A DNA stretch of 64,000 nucleotides from an uncultured Spirochaetota bacterium (GTDB lineage Bacteria; Spirochaetota; Spirochaetia; Treponematales; Rectinemataceae): assembly GCA_903821875.1 (NCBI GenBank), contig CAIJMU010000187.1, positions 1-64,000 on the forward strand, in the 5' to 3' direction. The position numbers and the translations under genes were made by a program. This document shows, in pieces, positions 59,952-64,000 of the stretch. Positions within the stretch are counted from its first letter, which is position 1. The number at the start of each line of letters is the position of its first letter. Under the pieces are notes generated by a model. That model worked only from the letters and a program-made list of their open reading frames with translations, did no database searches and had not been told where the DNA came from.

Positions 59952-59972
59952 TTCATTAAAACCTTTAACTAA
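59952..59972. promoter_or_regulatory. ROK-like operator site C, upstream of the SQ import promoter
   Basis: TTCATTAAAA-CC-TTTAACTAA shares 14 of 21 positions with the perfect palindrome at 42598, including the core TTAAA ... CTTTAACT. It lies 6 bases upstream of the -35, a place fitting activation or interference with RNA polymerase. It links this operon with the ROK gene 18 kb away. Confidence 0.6.
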
Positions 59973-59991
59973 TTCGCGGCTCTCCCGGCAT

Positions 59992-60990
59992 CTAGGCCGA
60001 CGGCAGCCCGACGATCCGGCCGATCCGCTCCCTCCCCTCGCTCTTGTAGGCCCCGTCACGCGCGTTGAAATAGAGGTAGACGGCCCCATCGGTGGGATTG
60101 ATCCGGAAATCGCAGGCATAGACGTGGGAACTCCGCCAGCCGGGGGAGGGGGCAAGGAGGGGTTCGTCACGAGCGAGCTCGAAGTGGAGCCCGTCGGAGG
60201 ACCTGAGGATGAAGAGGGCGGATCGCGAGCTGCCCTCAGCTCCCTGGGTGAGCTTGTTCTGGAGGCCGATCCATCCGTCCTCAAGCTCCAGCACCTTGAT
60301 GGAGCCCGCGCCGAGGGCGCCTGGCGCGGCGTCGCTGGCAGGGTCCAGGAGGGGAGCCGGTGGCGCGGAGAAGGGGCCATGGATGGAGGGGGCATCGGAG
60401 GCGCCGATGAACTTCGGCTCATCGAAGCCGCAGTCGGGAATGGTCACCAGGGAGGCCGAGAACCAGAGCCTCCAGCCGCCAGGAGTGGCCCCGCCTGGCA
60501 GGCCGACCCCTCCGGGCAGGCCGATCGGCACGAGGCAGGGGTTGGAAACCGACTGGCCGAGCGCGCCTGCATCCGACCAGAAAAAGGAGGATTCCAGGAG
60601 TGTCACCGGCTCCGACCAGGCGACAGCGTCAGCACTCATCCGTAGTTCGATGCTGGACTTCCAGCTCGGCCGCCGGGGAAGCATCTGCATCGGCAGGGCG
60701 AAGGGTCGGTAGCGCTCGTAGGCCAGGATGTAGCCTTCCTTGACCCTCCGCACGAAGGGTCGCATGCCCCAGGGAAGGACCCGACCCCGGCTTTCCCAGG
60801 ACAGGCCGTCATCCGACTCGTAGCGCCGGAGCCCGAAGGCGTCATGGGCGAAAAGCAGCCAATTGTGGCCGGGTGTCTCGTGGGGGAAGAGAAAGGTGGG
60901 ATCGGCCAGGACCGGCGAAGGCCAGGGCGGCTCGATGAGGGGGATGCCTGGGTCCTCCCAGCGGAGGGCGAGGAATTGTCCGATCGTCAT
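59992..60990 (-). CDS. GH43/GH32-like five-bladed propeller protein
   Basis: 332 residues of the GH43/32/62/68-type propeller, with repeated W/DPxF-like motifs (VLADPTFLFPHETPGHNW, RRYESDDGLSWESRGRVL, NPTDGAVYLYFNARDG). Asp residues near positions 30 and in the middle could be catalytic, but I cannot assign a substrate. Start ATG overlaps the rlmN stop (ATGA), and the SQ import promoter lies just beyond its end. It might trim a sulfolipid-derived glycan, by context only. Confidence 0.65.
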   Translation of the reverse strand: MTIGQFLALRWEDPGIPLIEPPWPSPVLADPTFLFPHETPGHNWLLFAHDAFGLRRYESDDGLSWESRGRVLPWGMRPFVRRVKEGYILAYERYRPFALPMQMLPRRPSWKSSIELRMSADAVAWSEPVTLLESSFFWSDAGALGQSVSNPCLVPIGLPGGVGLPGGATPGGWRLWFSASLVTIPDCGFDEPKFIGASDAPSIHGPFSAPPAPLLDPASDAAPGALGAGSIKVLELEDGWIGLQNKLTQGAEGSSRSALFILRSSDGLHFELARDEPLLAPSPGWRSSHVYACDFRINPTDGAVYLYFNARDGAYKSEGRERIGRIVGLPSA

Positions 60991-62111
60991 GGCAGCGCTC
61001 CTTTAGGGTCCGTGGCGAGCACCGATGAGCCTGCCCGCAGCTGGCCGCAGGCAGCCATGATGTGGGAACCCTTGCGGCTGCGGGTCCTTACCTGGCAACC
61101 CTCGGCCTCGAGGAGGGCAGCGAAGGCGGAGACCTCAGCATCGGTGGGGGCACGCGCCAGGGGTCGCGAGCCGGGATTGTAGGGGATCAGGTTGAACATG
61201 GCGCGGGCGCGGCCTTCGCTTCCGGGAAGGCCGCGCCCAAGGGCGGAGGCGAAGGCAGCAGCAGCCCTGGCGTCGGCGGGCCCGTCGTTGATGCCCGGGA
61301 GAAGGCACCAATTAAGCGCAAGCACGAAGTTGCGCCTCCCGGGGTAGACTGCCAGGGCGGCGGCGAGGGCGGCGAGGCCCGAGCGTCCGTTGACCGGCAT
61401 GAGGCGCGACCGTGTCTCGTCGTCGGCCGCATTCAGGCTGAGGGACAGGTTAAGGCGCCTGTGGCCACGCTCCCGCAGGGTGGCGATGCCTGATACGATG
61501 CCCGAGGTGCAGACCGTGATCCGCTCCCAGGAGAACCCGAGGCCGCGCCGCTCGGTGAGCACCTTAAGCGCTGCAAGGAGGTTCTCGAGGTTGTCGAGGG
61601 GCTCCCCCATTCCCATGAACACCACATTGCCTGGCTCCCAGCCAAGGAGGACGCGCGCGGTGACCAGCTGGGCCACGATCTCGGCCGCATCAAGGTCGCG
61701 GACAAGTCCACCATGCCCGGTCTCGCAGAAGGAGCAGGCCATGCGGCAGCCCACCTGCGAGGACAGGCAGATGGTCGCACGCTTCCGTCCGTCAGGGCGA
61801 GGCGGCATTGGAATGAGGACGCACTCGACCTCGGCGCCATCCCCGCAGGCCATTACCGCCTTGACTGTCGCGCCGAACTCCCCCTCTTCCTCGACGCAGC
61901 GCCGCACGTCGAGGAGCTTCACCCCGAAGGCACCTTCGTAGGCGGCTACGGACCTGTCAGCGAGACCGAGCCCTTCGAGGTCGAGTCGGCCACGCTCGAA
62001 GGCCCGCGCATAGACCCTGCCCGCCACGCCCCGCCCCGAGGGAAGGGAGGCCACTTGGGCTTCGAAGCCGGCAAAGCTGAGTCCGAGAACGTCATGATTT
62101 ATTACTGCCAC
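60987..62111 (-). CDS. rlmN: 23S rRNA (A2503) / tRNA methyltransferase RlmN
   Basis: 374 residues of the radical-SAM RlmN family. The cluster motif CRMACSFCETG supplies three cysteines (C-x3-C-x2-C), and GNVVFMGMGEPLDN, the methyl-carrying late cysteine region (SHIMAACGQLR) and LIPYNP are all present. It methylates C2 of A2503 in 23S rRNA and A37 of some tRNAs. A GTG start at 62111 fits the family N-terminus; in-frame ATGs further upstream run into the DMT gene's region and are rejected. Confidence 0.92.
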   Translation of the reverse strand: MAVINHDVLGLSFAGFEAQVASLPSGRGVAGRVYARAFERGRLDLEGLGLADRSVAAYEGAFGVKLLDVRRCVEEEGEFGATVKAVMACGDGAEVECVLIPMPPRPDGRKRATICLSSQVGCRMACSFCETGHGGLVRDLDAAEIVAQLVTARVLLGWEPGNVVFMGMGEPLDNLENLLAALKVLTERRGLGFSWERITVCTSGIVSGIATLRERGHRRLNLSLSLNAADDETRSRLMPVNGRSGLAALAAALAVYPGRRNFVLALNWCLLPGINDGPADARAAAAFASALGRGLPGSEGRARAMFNLIPYNPGSRPLARAPTDAEVSAFAALLEAEGCQVRTRSRKGSHIMAACGQLRAGSSVLATDPKGALP

Positions 62112-62220
62112 GGCACCATTGTCGGTGTTGGAGGCCCGCGACGCAACATGGCTGCCCCGGTTCGACCCCCACGATCCGCAGTGCCTTGCGGAAAAAACCT
62201 GTAGCCGACAGAATCTGGCA

Positions 62221-63084
62221 ATGCCTCCCCTACTCCTCGCCCTCGTCGCAATCGGCATCTGGAGCAGCCTTGCGCTGCTTACCACCCTCGTCGCGGGACT
62301 GCCGCCCCTGTTCTCAACTGGTGTGGCCCTCTGCATCGGCGGCCTCGTGGGCCTGCCAGGAGTCCGCAACTGGCGGCTTCCTCCCTTTACCTTCGCTGTC
62401 GGGGTCGGAGGCATCTTCGGCTACCATGCCCTCCTCTTCGCCGCTTTTTCCCTCGCACCGGCAGTCGAGGTCAATCTCCTCAACTACCTCTGGCCCCTCC
62501 TGATCGTGCTGCTGTCACCACTCGTCCTCCGGGGACTCAGGCTGACCCCGCGCCACGTGGCGGGTGCAGTGGCGGGACTTTCGGGAGCTGTGCTCATTGC
62601 CACGGGAGGAGGACCGATAGGGGCGGCTTCAGGTGGCCAGCTTCCCAACCAGCTCGCAGGCTATCTTCTGGCGCTGTCCGCAGCCCTTGTATGGGCTGTC
62701 TACTCGCTCATGACCAAGCGTGTGCCGCCCTTTCCCACGAGCGCCGTCGGAGGATTCTGCCTCGCTTCGGGGCTCCTCTCGCTCGCGCTCTTCCGCCTCA
62801 GCGGCGGGGCCACGTTTGTCATGCCGCATCCGAACCCGGGCGAATGGCTGGCCCTCGCCGCCCTGGGCATAGGCCCCATGGGTGCAGCCTTTTTCGCCTG
62901 GGACGCAGCGCTCAAGCGGGGCGACCCACGCATCATTGGCTCCCTGGCCTATCTCACGCCCCTCCTGTCGACCATGAACCTCGTGCTGTTCGGGGGAAAG
63001 AAGGTCGGGCCCCTGGCCTTGGTCGCCCTTGTCCTGATTGTCGGAGGGGCCGCCCTCGGAGCCCTCGGAAAACGCAGTCGCTAG
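62221..63084 (+). CDS. DMT-family (EamA) exporter
   Basis: 287 residues, ten hydrophobic helices in two EamA halves (AIGIWSSLALLTTLVAG; GPMGAAFFAWDAALKRGDPRIIGSLAYLTPL, cut here). The second-half motif resembles YddG-type aromatic amino-acid exporters. Substrate not proved. The ATG at 62221 was chosen; an earlier in-frame ATG overlaps the start of rlmN. The stop overlaps that of perR, which runs toward it (CTAG at 63081-63084). Confidence 0.85.
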   Translation: MPPLLLALVAIGIWSSLALLTTLVAGLPPLFSTGVALCIGGLVGLPGVRNWRLPPFTFAVGVGGIFGYHALLFAAFSLAPAVEVNLLNYLWPLLIVLLSPLVLRGLRLTPRHVAGAVAGLSGAVLIATGGGPIGAASGGQLPNQLAGYLLALSAALVWAVYSLMTKRVPPFPTSAVGGFCLASGLLSLALFRLSGGATFVMPHPNPGEWLALAALGIGPMGAAFFAWDAALKRGDPRIIGSLAYLTPLLSTMNLVLFGGKKVGPLALVALVLIVGGAALGALGKRSR

Positions 63085-63542
63085 GCGAGGGTCGAGACCG
63101 TGCAGCTTGGGCAGATACCAGTTATGAAGTATTGAGACGATTCGGCTATGAAGCCCAGGGGCAGTTCCGGCAGCGACGCCGCTTGGAGCCCGCCAAGGTC
63201 GACGACGCATCCGCAGCTCCTGCAGGCGAAGTGGGCATGGGAGGAGACCTCTGCGTCGAAGCGCAGCTGGCTCCCCGTGATGGCAAGTTCCTGGGCGATG
63301 CCGGCTCCCACGAAGAGTTCGAGGGTGGAATAGACAGTGGTGCGGGACAGTGTCGGCATCTCGGGCGAGAGCTGCCGGTGGATGGCGTCGGCGGAGGGAT
63401 GCTCGCGGGTCGAGGCTAAGGCCTCGTAGATTCGGAGACGCTGGGGCGAGGGCTGGATCCCCTTTTCACGAAGAAAGCTTGCTGTGTTCAGGAGGCCCCC
63501 GATCGGCGCTGCCGTGGAGGGGCAGGAAGCCTGCCTCTCCAC
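63081..63542 (-). CDS. perR: PerR-type peroxide regulator (Fur family)
   Basis: 153 residues. The N-terminal winged helix (FLREKGIQPSPQRLRIYEAL, DAIHRQL, TLSRTTVYSTLELF) is Fur-type. The regulatory site matches PerR rather than Fur: RFDAEVSSHAHFAC gives Asp and two His, VVDL the second Asp, and EHPSAD the His whose oxidation releases DNA. CRSC and CPSC form the structural zinc site. It follows rubrerythrin by 9 bases and very likely represses it until peroxide is sensed. Confidence 0.88.
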   Translation of the reverse strand: MERQASCPSTAAPIGGLLNTASFLREKGIQPSPQRLRIYEALASTREHPSADAIHRQLSPEMPTLSRTTVYSTLELFVGAGIAQELAITGSQLRFDAEVSSHAHFACRSCGCVVDLGGLQAASLPELPLGFIAESSQYFITGICPSCTVSTLA

Positions 63543-63551
63543 GTCGGTAGC

Positions 63552-64000
63552 CTACTTGAAATAGCGGTTAAGAAGTCCGCGGAAGGCCGCGCCGTGGCGG
63601 GCCTCGTCCTTGCACATCTCGTGGACAGTGTCGTGGATCGCGTCGTAGCCGAGTTCCTTGGCACGCTTGGCGATCTTGAGCTTGCCCTCGCAGGCGCCGA
63701 ACTCGGCGTCGGCGCGGAGCATGAGGTTGGTCTTGGTATCAGCGTGGACGACCTCGCCCAGGAGCTCGGCAAAGCGGGAAGCATGGTCGGCTTCCTCGAA
63801 GGCTATGCGCTTGTAGGCTTCTGCCACTTCGGGATAGCCCTCGCGGTCGGCCTGCCTGCTCATCGCAAGGTACATCCCTACCTCGGTGCACTCACCGGCA
63901 AAGTTCATCTTGAGGCCCTCGACCACCTCGGCGTCCAGACCCTTGGCCACGCCAATGCGGTGCTCGTCAGCCCAGGCAGCGTTGTTGGCAGCCTTCTTTT
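63552..64000 (-). CDS. Rubrerythrin-family NADH peroxidase (N-terminus beyond window)
   Basis: 149 codons are visible. The di-iron four-helix bundle has [22 protein letters not shown], cut here, [11 protein letters not shown] and CKDEARHG, with the glutamates and histidines of the family. The upstream part visible at the edge ([13 protein letters not shown]) implies a longer protein with a rubredoxin domain at its N-terminus, outside this window. It reduces H2O2 in the cytosol of anaerobes. Probably co-transcribed with perR. Confidence 0.88.
   Translation of the reverse strand, partial: KKAANNAAWADEHRIGVAKGLDAEVVEGLKMNFAGECTEVGMYLAMSRQADREGYPEVAEAYKRIAFEEADHASRFAELLGEVVHADTKTNLMLRADAEFGACEGKLKIAKRAKELGYDAIHDTVHEMCKDEARHGAAFRGLLNRYFK

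Noticed and set aside
1-64000. tRNA or rRNA genes, CRISPR arrays, insertion sequences, prophage or integrase genes
   Set aside because: None could be recognised on either strand by reading; no repeat-spacer array or transposase motif was seen.

Overview
This is a 64-kb stretch of a GC-rich bacterial chromosome. It is most likely from a free-living anaerobic spirochaete of the Spirochaetales. The evidence is an EF-G that opens with AHIDSGKTT as in the spirochaete/mitochondrial-type factors, an EF-P with an arginine at the loop tip, a FliG-C-like small protein, rubrerythrin next to PerR, and frequent GTG/TTG starts. Menaquinone genes (ubiE, menA) are present. The species cannot be named from sequence alone.

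Layout. 1-2.5 kb: the 5' part of a large MBL-fold / cNMP-like / bacteriohaemerythrin fusion. 2.7-11.7 kb: efp, adenosine deaminase, an HsmA-like membrane protein, a lipoprotein hydrolase, an M48 peptidase, an adenylate cyclase, a P-type ATPase and ubiE. 11.7-22.3 kb: a PIN/PhD-like toxin-antitoxin pair, two TetR-controlled modules (a nitrate/sulfonate-class ABC importer, and a UGT-MFS pair with three matching operators), a HAD phosphatase, a carboxylesterase lipoprotein and the FliG-C mini-protein. 22.4-27.6 kb: an accessory island with VapBC, a decayed AAA ATPase/PIN pair, an intact Fic protein, a BrxA-like fragment joined to the tail of another gene, and a DUF4143 ATPase. 27.8-40.6 kb: core and signalling genes (MBL hydrolase, PaaK-like ligase, menA, REC-MBL, REC-HPt, P-loop ATPase, EF-G), then cell-envelope genes and two 124-bp tandem palindromic repeats. 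60-64 kb: GH43-like protein, rlmN, a DMT exporter, perR and rubrerythrin.

The most important region is 40.6-60 kb. I read it as a complete locus for sulfoquinovose (SQ) use by a transketolase-type (sulfo-TK) route. An extracytoplasmic binding protein and two permeases import SQ or an SQ glycoside. A GH31 enzyme with every sulfoquinovosidase residue at a constant +13 offset from E. coli YihQ releases SQ. A KduI/IolB-type cupin and/or a DUF4867 protein would isomerise SQ to sulfofructose. A split transketolase (SqwGH-like) and an RpiB-family isomerase (SqwI-like) would take off two C2 units, leaving sulfoacetaldehyde. A CoA-acylating aldehyde dehydrogenase (SqwD-like) and a two-subunit ADP-forming acyl-CoA ligase would turn this into sulfoacetate plus ATP, and a DASS carrier could move the acid out. 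A ROK repressor is encoded here, and three related palindromic sites lie in front of both arms of the locus, suggesting one regulon.
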